Source: Bacillus sp. E(2018) (GTDB lineage Bacteria > Bacillota > Bacilli > Bacillales > Fictibacillaceae). Taken from it: DNA of 64,000 nt. Location: the NCBI RefSeq assembly GCF_005503015.1, contig NZ_SCOL01000001.1, positions 1,426,001 through 1,490,000 of the forward strand. The letters run 5' to 3'. A program made the position numbers and the translations under genes. Every line of letters starts with the position of its first letter. The stretch's first letter is position 1. Under the pieces are notes generated by a model. That model had not been told where the DNA came from and searched no databases. It was given only the letters and a program-made list of their open reading frames with translations. Below are positions 1-8,565 of the stretch, in pieces.

Positions 1-2
1 GC

Positions 3-476
3 TTATCCCTCCAGTTCTTCCGTTTCGTAATATTCGATTACTTTTGATGTAAATAAGATCCCATGCAGATGATCGATTTCATGTTGGATGGCACGCGCAA
101 GAAAATCACTTACTTCTATAGTGAACGCTTTTCCATTTACGTCTTGAGCTGTAACAGTAACGTTAAACGGACGTTCGACTTCACCGAACAATCCTGGAAA
201 ACTCAAACATCCTTCTGGGCCACTTTGGCTTCCAGATGCGTTCTTGATAACAGGGTTTATTAGAACAAGTTGACCCGTGTCATCACCAATATCTACAACT
301 GCGATCTGTTCTGCAATTCCGATCTGAGGTGCAGCAAGCCCTACACCTTCTGCCTCATACATCGTTTCAAACATATCTTTTACTAATTTCTTTAACTTTT
401 TATCGAATGTTTTTACTAATTCACATTCAGTCTCTAAAACGGGATGTGGATGTTCTACAATTTTAAGAATGGTCAT
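3..476 (-). CDS. def: Peptide deformylase
   Basis: Removes the N-formyl group from nascent proteins in the cytoplasm; metal-dependent hydrolase. All three family motifs are present: GVGLAAPQ at residues 44-51, EGCLSFPG at 88-95 (Cys90 is the metal ligand) and QHEIDHLHG at 131-139 (His132 and His136 ligands, Glu133 catalytic). At 157 aa it is a short type-1-like deformylase and looks complete. ATG start preceded by AAGGAG. It lies 19 nt downstream of priA and is probably co-transcribed with coaBC-priA; in relatives fmt follows, which would be beyond the left edge. Confidence 0.96.
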   Translation of the reverse strand: MTILKIVEHPHPVLETECELVKTFDKKLKKLVKDMFETMYEAEGVGLAAPQIGIAEQIAVVDIGDDTGQLVLINPVIKNASGSQSGPEGCLSFPGLFGEVERPFNVTVTAQDVNGKAFTIEVSDFLARAIQHEIDHLHGILFTSKVIEYYETEELEG

Positions 477-495
477 TTTGTATCTCCTTAACTCG

Positions 496-2904
496 TTACA
501 TAAGTGTTTGGGCGTTTAAATCACCCGTTATCTGAAGATCTTTGATCTCTTTATCTTTTTGGAAATGAGCGATAATTTCTTCAAACCAAGTTCTTAGCTT
601 CGGCTCATTTTTGTATTTTATCATGACCTGATAGCGATATCTATCTTTCACACGTGCTATCGGCGAAGTTACAGGTCCAAGAAGCAGACTATCCTGTGAT
701 AATCTTTTCGATAGATAAGTGGCTGCTTTCTCACTCGCTTCAACCACTTGCATGAGGTCAAGATGACTGAATGTTAACAATCCTAAATAATAAAAAGGTG
801 GATACTGATGAAGTTTTCGCGTTTGCATCTCTTGATTATAAAAGGTGTGATAATCGTGCTTTGATGCTAGTTGAATGCTGTAATGCTGTGTATCATACCC
901 TTGTACAATTACCTTTCCCTCAAGTTCGTGTCTGCCTGCACGTCCGCTCACTTGTGTAAGGAGCTGAAAGGTTTTTTCTGAAGCTCTAAAGTCTGGCAAA
1001 TGAAGCATCGTATCAGCTGCCAAAACACCTACTAATGTTACTTTTGGAAAATCTAGTCCTTTCGCGATCATCTGTGTGCCGAGCAAAATATCAGCTTCAC
1101 CATTTTCAAAAGCGGTCAGCAGCTTTTCGTGACTGCCTTTCTTTGAAGTCGTATCAACATCCATCCGAATCACACGTGCTTCAGGAAGGACTTTTGCAAG
1201 TTCTTCTTCCACTTTCTGTGTTCCTGTTCCAAAAAAACGGATATGTTCGGAAGTACAACTCGGACAAACAGAAGGTGTACTCTCTTTATAACCGCAATAA
1301 TGGCATTTTAATTCACCAAAACGCTTGTGATAGGTTAAAGAAATGTCACAGTGAGGACATTGTGCTACATATCCACAATCTCTGCAAAGAATAAATGAAG
1401 CATAGCCTCTTCGGTTTAAGAACAATACCGACTGTTCTCCTTTTTGAAGTCCGTTTTTCAGCTTGTCCATCAAAGCAAGGGAAAACATTGAGCGGTTGCC
1501 GTTCTTCAGTTCTTCTCTCATATCTACTATGGTGACTTCTGGCATTGGATTAGCATGTACACGACTAGCTAGTTCCGCTAATTGATAACGTCCTTTTTGA
1601 GCTCTTGCATAGGTCTCGAGTGCTGGTGTCGCGCTTCCAAGTACGATCGGACACGAATGATAGTTACCTCTCCATATCGCCACATCTCGAGCATGATAAC
1701 GTGGGTGATCTTCTTGTTTATAACTTGTTTCATGTTCTTCGTCTATAATGACGATTCCTAAGTTTTGGAACGGAGCAAAGATTGCCGATCTCGCTCCTAC
1801 AACAACAGATACTTCTTTTCTAAGAATTTTTCGCCATTCATCATATTTTTCTCCAATCGACAACCCGCTATGAAGAACCGCAACCGCACTACCGAAACGA
1901 CCTTTAAAGCGGTTTACCATCTGCGGTGTTAAAGAGATCTCAGGTACGAGTACGATAGCTTCTTTTCCTTTATCCAGGACATTTTGGATGGACTGCAGGT
2001 AGATCTCTGTTTTTCCACTTCCCGTTACACCATGGAGAAGGACGGTTTCATGTTCATTGTTCTCGATAGCATGAAGAATCGGCTTAATCGCCTCTCCTTG
2101 ATTATCTGTTAATGGAAGAGGCTGTGTTCGTTTCATCGTACGTCCTTGGAACGGATCACGATAAACCTCTTTTTCTTCTATAGAAAGGATCCCTTTTTTT
2201 GATAGAGTTTGTGCGGTTGAGAGAGTTGCTCCTGTTTCATTTAAAATTTCCTGCAGAGAGTACTCTCCATCTGGCCGATGTAAGAGTTCTAAAAGAATCG
2301 CCTTCTGTTTTTCAGCGTTCTTATTCAACTTTTGAACTTGATTTTCAGTTAAAGCTCGATCTCTTATAGAAACGAATTTTTGCTTCTTTTTGTTCGCTTT
2401 ATTTTTCACTTTATAGACAACATCAAGTACTCCTTCTTTTGCCAACGACTGCAATAGTGGTAACAGTTCAGGTTTTGATTTTGTCAAATCACTTACAGTA
2501 ATCTCGTTGTTAACTGAAAGAAGCGAAGTGATCGAATCAGGAAGTTTATCTGACTTCATCACTTGAAATAACTTTTCATAAGTAGCTTTCATCGCAGCAG
2601 GTAACATAGCTTGATAAGCCGTAATATAAAAACTAAGTGTGCTTTCAGCCAGCCACCTTCCTAAGTCAATCAGTTCGGACGTTAATACTGGCAACGGGTC
2701 TAGAATCTCCGTAATGTTTTTCATACCTTTTACCGTGGACGTTGATTTCACCTCTAAGATAAAACCTTGAAGCTTTCTCGGCCCAAACGGAACGATAACA
2801 CGCATCCCAGGTTCAGCCCATTTTTCCCAGACTGCTGGAATTTTATAGTCAAAGGTTTTGTTTACACTTCCCGAAGGAACATCGACTACGACTGCAGCAA
2901 TCAT
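496..2904 (-). CDS. priA: Primosomal protein N' (replication restart helicase PriA)
   Basis: Superfamily 2 3'-to-5' helicase that reloads the replisome at stalled forks. The 802-aa product has an N-terminal DNA-binding region (about 1-250), Walker A GVTGSGKTE at about 292-300, Walker B DEEH at about 388-391, and a zinc-binding insertion rich in CxxC pairs (about 505-555: CRDCG, CPHC, CHYCG, CPSC) typical of PriA. The ATG overlaps the coaBC stop by 4 nt (ATGA), so translation is coupled. Length and domain order are normal for the family. Confidence 0.96.
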   Translation of the reverse strand: MIAAVVVDVPSGSVNKTFDYKIPAVWEKWAEPGMRVIVPFGPRKLQGFILEVKSTSTVKGMKNITEILDPLPVLTSELIDLGRWLAESTLSFYITAYQAMLPAAMKATYEKLFQVMKSDKLPDSITSLLSVNNEITVSDLTKSKPELLPLLQSLAKEGVLDVVYKVKNKANKKKQKFVSIRDRALTENQVQKLNKNAEKQKAILLELLHRPDGEYSLQEILNETGATLSTAQTLSKKGILSIEEKEVYRDPFQGRTMKRTQPLPLTDNQGEAIKPILHAIENNEHETVLLHGVTGSGKTEIYLQSIQNVLDKGKEAIVLVPEISLTPQMVNRFKGRFGSAVAVLHSGLSIGEKYDEWRKILRKEVSVVVGARSAIFAPFQNLGIVIIDEEHETSYKQEDHPRYHARDVAIWRGNYHSCPIVLGSATPALETYARAQKGRYQLAELASRVHANPMPEVTIVDMREELKNGNRSMFSLALMDKLKNGLQKGEQSVLFLNRRGYASFILCRDCGYVAQCPHCDISLTYHKRFGELKCHYCGYKESTPSVCPSCTSEHIRFFGTGTQKVEEELAKVLPEARVIRMDVDTTSKKGSHEKLLTAFENGEADILLGTQMIAKGLDFPKVTLVGVLAADTMLHLPDFRASEKTFQLLTQVSGRAGRHELEGKVIVQGYDTQHYSIQLASKHDYHTFYNQEMQTRKLHQYPPFYYLGLLTFSHLDLMQVVEASEKAATYLSKRLSQDSLLLGPVTSPIARVKDRYRYQVMIKYKNEPKLRTWFEEIIAHFQKDKEIKDLQITGDLNAQTLM

Positions 2905-4106
2905 CTTTTCATCAATTCCATTACTTCTACTAATATTTCATGAGCTGCATTTTCCTTTGACAGAATCGGAAGTACCTTCTTAGATCCATCCTTTTTGATC
3001 ATGATAATCTCATTTGTGTCGCTTCCAAAACCAGATCCTTCTTTTGACACATCATTACCTACAACCATATCTAGGTTTTTTCGAATCATCTTATCTTTTG
3101 CGTAGTTCTCAAGATTCTCTGTCTCAGCCGCAAATCCTACTAAGATTTGATGTTCTTTTTTCTCACCAAGTGACTGTAAAATATCAATCGTCTTTTTCAT
3201 CTCAATCGTCCAGAGATCGTTTTTCTTTTTAAATTTCTTTGAATGAACCGTGACAGGTGTATAATCTGCTACAGCTGCACATTTAATAACAACATCTTGT
3301 TCATGAAAACGAGACATTGTCGCTTCAAACATATCTTTAGTAGAAATGATTTTTTCAATTGTGATGCCTTGAGGTTCAGGCAGTGCGGTTGGTCCTGTAA
3401 CTAGGGTCACATCTGCACCAAGTTTTTTTGCAACTGATGCTATCGCATATCCCATCTTGCCTGAAGAATGGTTTGTAAAATAACGAACAGGATCCAATTC
3501 CTCTCTAGTTGGACCAGCTGTTACGAGTATTTTCTTTCCTTTTAACGGCTTGTCCCCATCCTTTTTTTCATTAAAATAGGCATGAACAGATTCTATGAGT
3601 TCTTCAGGTTCGGCGAGTCTTCCTTTACCGATCCATCCACATGCTAAAAGCCCTTCGTTCGGTTCTATGAAACGCCATCCGAATGAAGCTAAAGTTTCCA
3701 TATTCTTTTTAACTGCAGGATGGTTGAACATGTTTACATTCATTGCAGGTGCGATTAAAACGTCTGCTTTCGTTGCGAGCAATGTTGTTGTAAGCATGTC
3801 ATCTGCGATTCCGTTAGCAAGCTTACCGATAGAGTTTGCTGTCGCTGGAGCGATCAAAACAAGATCTGCCCAATCTGCAAGGTCGATGTGACTAACAACT
3901 GAAGGATTTTTTTCCTCAAACGTATCTGTATAAACTTCTTCTCTTGTCAGCGTTTGAAAGGTAAGTGGTGTGATGAACTTTTGTGCAGATTCGGTAAGGA
4001 TCACTTTTACTTCGTATCCATTTTGATATAATCTGCTTGCTACTGTCGCCGCTTTATATGCAGCTATTCCGCCTGAAACAGCTAGCAATATTTTTTTCTT
4101 TTCCAT
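2901..4106 (-). CDS. coaBC: Bifunctional phosphopantothenoylcysteine decarboxylase / phosphopantothenate-cysteine ligase
   Basis: Catalyses two consecutive steps of coenzyme A synthesis: ligation of cysteine to 4'-phosphopantothenate (C-terminal CoaB) and FMN-dependent decarboxylation (N-terminal CoaC). The N-terminal half shows the flavoprotein signature VSGGIAAYKAA and the PAMNVNM segment with ACGWIGKGRL further on; the C-terminal half opens with ILVTAGPTREELDPVR. The open frame continues 36 codons upstream, but ATG at 4106 is preceded by AAGGGG at good spacing and gives the usual N-terminus (MEKKKILLAVSGG), so the extension is rejected. 401 aa. Confidence 0.96.
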   Translation of the reverse strand: MEKKKILLAVSGGIAAYKAATVASRLYQNGYEVKVILTESAQKFITPLTFQTLTREEVYTDTFEEKNPSVVSHIDLADWADLVLIAPATANSIGKLANGIADDMLTTTLLATKADVLIAPAMNVNMFNHPAVKKNMETLASFGWRFIEPNEGLLACGWIGKGRLAEPEELIESVHAYFNEKKDGDKPLKGKKILVTAGPTREELDPVRYFTNHSSGKMGYAIASVAKKLGADVTLVTGPTALPEPQGITIEKIISTKDMFEATMSRFHEQDVVIKCAAVADYTPVTVHSKKFKKKNDLWTIEMKKTIDILQSLGEKKEHQILVGFAAETENLENYAKDKMIRKNLDMVVGNDVSKEGSGFGSDTNEIIMIKKDGSKKVLPILSKENAAHEILVEVMELMKR

Positions 4107-4201
4107 AATGAACCCCTTCCGCCGCGCTTGTCTTATACATGCTAACTCTATTTTACAGCATTTATATGTATTAAAAAAATGGATTGAATTCGGTCGAGAA
4201 C

Positions 4202-4231
4202 AAAAAAATAACAACCTTTAGTCAAGGTTGT
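4202..4231 (-). terminator. Intrinsic terminator after rpoZ
   Basis: Perfect 8-bp stem ACAACCTT/AAGGTTGT with a 5-nt loop followed on the minus strand by a run of seven T. It ends the remA-gmk-rpoZ transcript and separates it from coaBC-priA-def, which therefore needs its own promoter or read-through. Confidence 0.85.
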
Positions 4232-4251
4232 ATATTTTTTCGCTTGTTCTA

Positions 4252-4458
4252 TTAATCTTCGGGTGTTTCTCCGACTTTCATCAATACACCGGATTGAATT
4301 TCTTCAAGTGCTTTACCGACAAACTTGTGTGATACAGGTTTTGCGATCTGCTGATTATCGTATTTTTGGATCTCTCTAGCGCGCTTAGAACTAAGAGTAA
4401 CTAGTGAGTATTTTGAATCTATCTTTTCCATAAGAGAATCGATGGATGGATATAGCAT
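4252..4458 (-). CDS. rpoZ: RNA polymerase omega subunit
   Basis: Small subunit that helps assemble and stabilise RNA polymerase around the beta' subunit. The 68-aa product has the omega pattern: [13 protein letters not shown] at the N-terminus and the conserved SKRAREI segment at about 24-30. Its start codon overlaps the gmk stop by one base (TAATG), implying coupling. The gmk-rpoZ pairing is the standard Bacillus order. A terminator follows it. Confidence 0.95.
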   Translation of the reverse strand: MLYPSIDSLMEKIDSKYSLVTLSSKRAREIQKYDNQQIAKPVSHKFVGKALEEIQSGVLMKVGETPED

Positions 4459-5075
4459 TATTTGTCATCTCCTAAAATTTTTTCGTATTTTGGACGAACT
4501 CGGTCCACACGGCAATGCTCAGTAGTAATAATCGCTTTGATTCGATTGCAAGCAGCATCGATCTCATCATTCACAACTGAATAATCATAGTGTCTCATGA
4601 GTTCGATTTCTTCTTTAGCTACAGACATGCGGTTGTTGATTAAATCTTCCGTCTCAGTTCCGCGTCCAACAATACGACTTCTTAGTTCATCGAGACTTGG
4701 CGGTGTTAAAAAGATGAACACACCTTCTGGAAAAATATTTTTCACTTGAAGAGCACCTTGTACTTCGATCTCTAAGATAACATCTTTACCTTCATCAAGC
4801 GTACTATTCACATATTCAATCGGTGTTCCATAATAATTTCCAACATATTCTGCCCACTCGAGCAGCTGTTTGTTTTCAATCATATCTAGGAACTCTTCTT
4901 TTGTTTTAAAGAAGTATTCTACCCCATGCCGTTCGCCTTCACGCGGATTTCTAGTCGTTGCTGAAACGGAATATTGAATGTCCAGCTTTTGTTCACGAAG
5001 TGCTTTACACACCGTTCCTTTTCCAACACCCGACGGACCGGAAAGAACAAACAGAATGCCTCTTTCTTTTTCCAT
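4458..5075 (-). CDS. gmk: Guanylate kinase
   Basis: Phosphorylates GMP to GDP with ATP. P-loop [11 protein letters not shown] is near the N-terminus and the family pattern [13 protein letters not shown] follows. The frame can be opened four codons earlier with a GTG, but those codons are the ribosome binding site (GGAGG); ATG at 5075 lies 5 nt after it and is preferred, giving 205 aa. Located directly after remA and coupled to rpoZ. Confidence 0.95.
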   Translation of the reverse strand: MEKERGILFVLSGPSGVGKGTVCKALREQKLDIQYSVSATTRNPREGERHGVEYFFKTKEEFLDMIENKQLLEWAEYVGNYYGTPIEYVNSTLDEGKDVILEIEVQGALQVKNIFPEGVFIFLTPPSLDELRSRIVGRGTETEDLINNRMSVAKEEIELMRHYDYSVVNDEIDAACNRIKAIITTEHCRVDRVRPKYEKILGDDK

Positions 5076-5090
5076 AAAAACCTCCACAAC

Positions 5091-5348
5091 CTAACTTTCT
5101 TCTGAGCCCTCGTCAACCGACATCAGTCTGTGAGCTACTGTTTCAGGCTGAACAGCTGACAAGATGACATGATCACTGTCAGTCACAACAACCGCTCTCG
5201 TTCTGCGGCCATATGTAGCATCAATCAGCATGTTTTTTTCTCGTGCGACCGTGATTAATCGTTTAATCGGTGCAGATTCAGGACTGACTACCGCGATAAT
5301 TCGGTGAGCAGCAACAATATTTCCGTACCCAATATTAATTAATTTCAT
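5091..5348 (-). CDS. remA: Extracellular matrix regulatory protein RemA
   Basis: RemA (formerly YlzA) is a DNA-binding activator of biofilm matrix and osmoprotection genes in B. subtilis. The product starts [14 protein letters not shown] and contains [11 protein letters not shown] and [14 protein letters not shown], all close to the B. subtilis protein. A TTG two codons upstream is possible, but ATG at 5348 is 9 nt from AGGGG and gives the canonical N-terminus (85 aa). Gene order remA-gmk-rpoZ is conserved, but yloC, which precedes remA in B. subtilis, is absent here. Confidence 0.92.
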   Translation of the reverse strand: MKLINIGYGNIVAAHRIIAVVSPESAPIKRLITVAREKNMLIDATYGRRTRAVVVTDSDHVILSAVQPETVAHRLMSVDEGSEES

Positions 5349-5560
5349 CTTCAAACGCCCCTAACCTGCTACTATTCTAGCCAAATGGAATAACGGGTCA
5401 TACGCTAATTGTACGATATTGTGAAAAACTGTACACATGTTCTTATATTTTAGCACATAAATCCTGAAATCTAAACTAATTTCCCTATTTTTAAGGAAAT
5501 AGCGTAAAAAAGTTGCTAGCGACTTCTTCGATCATGTTCAGCTTCGGATTTGGGATGAAG

Positions 5561-5694
5561 TCTCGAATCGCTCATAAAAGTCTAGAATCGCTCATAAAAG
5601 TCTAGAATCGCTCATAAAAGTCTAGAATCGCTCATAAAAGTCTAGAATCGCTCATAAAAGTCTAGAATCGCTCATAAAAGTCTAGAATCGCTCG
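5561..5694. repeat. 20-bp tandem repeat array, six full units plus a partial
   Basis: Unit TCTAGAATCGCTCATAAAAG repeats head to tail from 5561 to 5680, then 14 bases of a seventh unit run into the hairpin at 5689. Units two to six are identical and the first differs by one base (TCTCG for TCTAG). Such uniformity indicates recent expansion by slippage or recombination. No spacers are present, so this is not a CRISPR array. Confidence 0.97.
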
Positions 5695-5725
5695 TCCAGC
5701 GTGCTTCACAGCCGCTGGACGAGCG
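5689..5725. repeat. Perfect 13-bp hairpin at the end of the tandem array
   Basis: CGCTCGTCCAGCG (5689-5701) and its exact reverse complement (5713-5725) flank an 11-nt loop. The left arm starts inside the last partial 20-bp unit. There is no T tract on either side, so it is not a classic terminator; it could be a DNA cruciform or an mRNA 3' structure. Confidence 0.85.
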
Positions 5726-5740
5726 CATAAACCTCTTGTA

Positions 5741-5787
5741 TTGCTAAAAATAATAGAAGCTGATACCCAAACATACGGGAACCAGCT
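5741..5787 (-). terminator. Probable terminator of the Ca2+-ATPase gene
   Basis: An imperfect 11-bp stem (AGCTGGTTCCC with GGGTATCAGCT on the minus strand, two mismatches) is followed by a T-rich stretch ending in five T. It begins 9 nt after the stop codon of the ATPase gene. Confidence 0.55.
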
Positions 5788-5795
5788 ATATTTGT

Positions 5796-8468
5796 TTATC
5801 TTGCTTCTTTTTTAAATAATTGAAAGCCTGCAAGTGCAAATGTTGGAATAGAAGCCATTCCAAGAACGAGCAGCCATTGCCTTAGAGAGAGCGGAACCGT
5901 ATGGAATATATCTTGCAATGGTTCAACGTACATGACGACTAATAACAATAGAATGGAAGAGATTACAGCCAATACTAGATAACCGTTCTGAAACGGATTT
6001 CTATGAAAAACAGAACGTTCACTTCTACAATCAAACACGTGGATCAACTGTGCCATAACAAGTGTTGCGAAAGCTACGGACTGTGCCACGATCAGTTGAT
6101 CTGGATTCTCTTTTAATGTAACCCAGAACGCAAGTATTGTCGCCCCACCGATCAAGAATCCCCTTGAAACGATCTTCCATCCTAATCCCCTTGAGAAGAC
6201 TCCTTCTTTCGCTTGCCTTGGCTTTCTTCTCATAACGTCTTCTTCTGCCTGGTCAACGCCTAAAGCCATTGCCGGCAGACCGTCTGTCACCAAGTTTACC
6301 CATAAAATCTGAATGGGTACTAGGGGAAGCGGTAATCCCATGATCATCGCAAAAAGCATAACCAAGATCTCACCTACATTAGATGCTAGTAGATAACGAA
6401 TAAACTTCCGTATATTTTCATAGATGTTTCTTCCTTCTTCAATCGCTGAGCGGATCGTAGCAAAGTTGTCATCACCAAGCACTAAAGAAGATGCTTCTTT
6501 CGCTACGTCCGTTCCTGTTATACCCATTGCAATACCGATATTTGCAGACTTGATCGCTGGTGCATCATTGACGCCATCACCTGTCATTGCTACAACGTGA
6601 CCTCTTCGTTGAAGAGACTTTACGATTTTTAACTTGTGCTCCGGAGAAACTCGCGCGTAAACGTACACATCTTCTGAAACTTTGTCCAGTTCATCATCGT
6701 TTAGCTGAGCAAGCTCAGCACCTTCCATCACTCTTCCACCGTTCGGCAGCATGTTTAATTTTTTTGCGATACTCGCTGCTGTTACAACATGGTCTCCTGT
6801 TATCATGACGGTTTTAATACCTGCAGTCTGACAATCTCTTATACTTTCTTCGACTTCAGGTCGTGGTGGGTCCATCATACCCTGTAGTCCGATAAATGTG
6901 AGACTTCTTTCTGCAAAAGAAGCTTGAGAATAATGCTCGCCTTCTTTTAAAGGTCGGATCGCAACAGCGATCGTCCGCAGTGCTTGACTACCGAGTGCAT
7001 AGATCGCTTCTTTTATTCTTTCTTTATGAGCTTGTTTGATCAATTGTTTTTTATCATCCCACACAATATAATCACTTTTTTCAAGGAGGACGTCTGGTGC
7101 TCCTTTTACTACGAGCATCTGATTTCCTTCTGTATCCTGGACAACGACGCTCATCATTTTACGGGTAGAGTCAAATGGAAACTCATGCTGAATGGTAAAT
7201 TGTTCACTTAATGATTCTTTCGTGATTCCAGCTTTGTAAGCACTAACGAGTAATGCCGTCTCAGTTGGGTCGCCAACTTCTAATAATGAACCTTTCTTAC
7301 CTTCTTCTATCGAGGCATTGTTACAAAGAGCTGCATATGCCAAGACTTCTGTAAGTTTATCTTCTCGCTTATTGTTTTCTTGAATACCGCCACCAATGAC
7401 TTCAAAACCTTCTTCATTAACACTCCATTGTCTTCCTTGAGACCAAATACGTGTAACCGTCATCTTATTTTGAGTTAATGTTCCCGTTTTATCAGAGCAG
7501 ATAACAGTTGCACAGCCTAATGTTTCTACAGACGGCAACTTTCTTACAATTGCACGTTTTCGAATCATTTTTTGAACACCTAACGCCAGTGCGATCGTAA
7601 CGATAGCCGGAAGTCCTTCAGGAATAGCAGCAACAGCTAACGACACACCTGCTAAGATCATGCTATAGAGGTCATGCCCTTGCATAACACCTGCTAGAAC
7701 AACTAAGACAGTTAACAACAAAGCAAGCGCGATTAAAATTTTCCCCAGTTGTTCAAGTTTCATCTGAAGAGGCGTTGCAATGTTTTCAGCAGTTTGTATG
7801 AGGTGTGCGATCTTCCCCATCTCGGTTTTCATGCCTGTCGCTACAACGATACCTTGTCCCGTTCCTCTTGTTACCATCGTGCCCATGAACGCCATGTTCT
7901 CTTGATCTCCAAGGTTCAGATCTTCAGCAGAAATGAGATTGTTATGCTTTTGTGCAGGAACTGATTCTCCTGTAAGTGCTGATTCCTCGATCTGCAATCC
8001 TGAAGTTTTTAAAAGTCTAATATCTGCTCCTACACGATCACCGCTTTTTACTTTTATAACATCGCCTGTTACGACGTCTTTCGCAGCGATTGAGACCCAT
8101 TTGCCTTCTCTTAGAACCTGCGCACTCGGTGCAGATAATTCTTTTAGTGAAGCTAAGGATTTTTCTGCTTTTCTCTCTTGGATGAACCCAAGAATGCCGT
8201 TCATCACCACGATTAGGATAATGGCGATCGCGTCTAAATATTCTCCTAAAAAACCAGATAACAATGTAGCCGCTAAAAGGACGAGGACCATAAAGTCTTT
8301 AAATTGCGCAAGGAACATTAAGATGGCAGACTGCTTCTTTCCTTCTTCTAGCTGATTCGGTCCATCTAACTTTAACCTTCGTTCTTGCTCACTTTTCGAG
8401 AGCCCACTCTCCATCCTGCTGTTAAGAATGGATTCAATTTCGTCTTGCGGCAGCTGGTACCAATTCAT
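5796..8468 (-). CDS. yloB: P-type Ca2+-transporting ATPase (YloB type)
   Basis: Membrane pump that uses ATP to move calcium. Hallmarks are the phosphorylation motif DKTGTLT, the actuator motif TGES, the hinge motif TGDGVNDAPA and an N-terminal cation ATPase domain, with about ten membrane segments (PEGLP in M4). The frame could start at a GTG three codons earlier, but that GTG is part of the ribosome binding site (GAGGTGG); ATG at 8468 gives 890 aa, the length known for B. subtilis YloB. It is transcribed divergently from rqcH. Confidence 0.92.
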   Translation of the reverse strand: MNWYQLPQDEIESILNSRMESGLSKSEQERRLKLDGPNQLEEGKKQSAILMFLAQFKDFMVLVLLAATLLSGFLGEYLDAIAIILIVVMNGILGFIQERKAEKSLASLKELSAPSAQVLREGKWVSIAAKDVVTGDVIKVKSGDRVGADIRLLKTSGLQIEESALTGESVPAQKHNNLISAEDLNLGDQENMAFMGTMVTRGTGQGIVVATGMKTEMGKIAHLIQTAENIATPLQMKLEQLGKILIALALLLTVLVVLAGVMQGHDLYSMILAGVSLAVAAIPEGLPAIVTIALALGVQKMIRKRAIVRKLPSVETLGCATVICSDKTGTLTQNKMTVTRIWSQGRQWSVNEEGFEVIGGGIQENNKREDKLTEVLAYAALCNNASIEEGKKGSLLEVGDPTETALLVSAYKAGITKESLSEQFTIQHEFPFDSTRKMMSVVVQDTEGNQMLVVKGAPDVLLEKSDYIVWDDKKQLIKQAHKERIKEAIYALGSQALRTIAVAIRPLKEGEHYSQASFAERSLTFIGLQGMMDPPRPEVEESIRDCQTAGIKTVMITGDHVVTAASIAKKLNMLPNGGRVMEGAELAQLNDDELDKVSEDVYVYARVSPEHKLKIVKSLQRRGHVVAMTGDGVNDAPAIKSANIGIAMGITGTDVAKEASSLVLGDDNFATIRSAIEEGRNIYENIRKFIRYLLASNVGEILVMLFAMIMGLPLPLVPIQILWVNLVTDGLPAMALGVDQAEEDVMRRKPRQAKEGVFSRGLGWKIVSRGFLIGGATILAFWVTLKENPDQLIVAQSVAFATLVMAQLIHVFDCRSERSVFHRNPFQNGYLVLAVISSILLLLVVMYVEPLQDIFHTVPLSLRQWLLVLGMASIPTFALAGFQLFKKEAR

Positions 8469-8530
8469 AGCTTCCACCTCTGATAAGATTAGTTAATAGC
8501 ATTTATATGCAGGCATGTCCGCAAAAATGC

Positions 8531-8536
8531 TATACT
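8531..8536 (+). promoter_or_regulatory. Candidate extended -10 box for rqcH
   Basis: TATACT preceded by TGC (extended -10 pattern) lies 30 nt before the chosen rqcH start codon, in the divergent gap with yloB. No strong -35 is obvious. Prediction from sequence only. Confidence 0.4.
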
Positions 8537-8565
8537 ATGAATCAGAAATAAGAGGTGACCATAAC

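Larger units (their letters stand above)
5355..5795. other. 441-bp intergenic region between the Ca2+-ATPase gene and remA
   Basis: No coding gene is seen. It holds, in the minus-strand direction, a likely terminator of the ATPase gene, a perfect 13-bp hairpin, an array of near-identical 20-bp repeats and an AT-rich stretch just before remA in which its promoter should lie. In B. subtilis this slot contains yloC, a YicC-family gene. Confidence 0.8.

Noticed and set aside
4107..4214. 36-codon upstream extension of coaBC
   Set aside because: Low-similarity sequence crossing the rpoZ terminator region; ATG at 4106 has a good ribosome binding site and the canonical N-terminus.
5561..5694. 20-bp array as a CRISPR
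   Set aside because: Units are directly adjacent without spacers, and no cas gene is near.
5689..5725. 13-bp hairpin as a terminator
   Set aside because: Very stable, but no T tract follows on either strand; a better terminator for the ATPase gene lies at 5741-5787.
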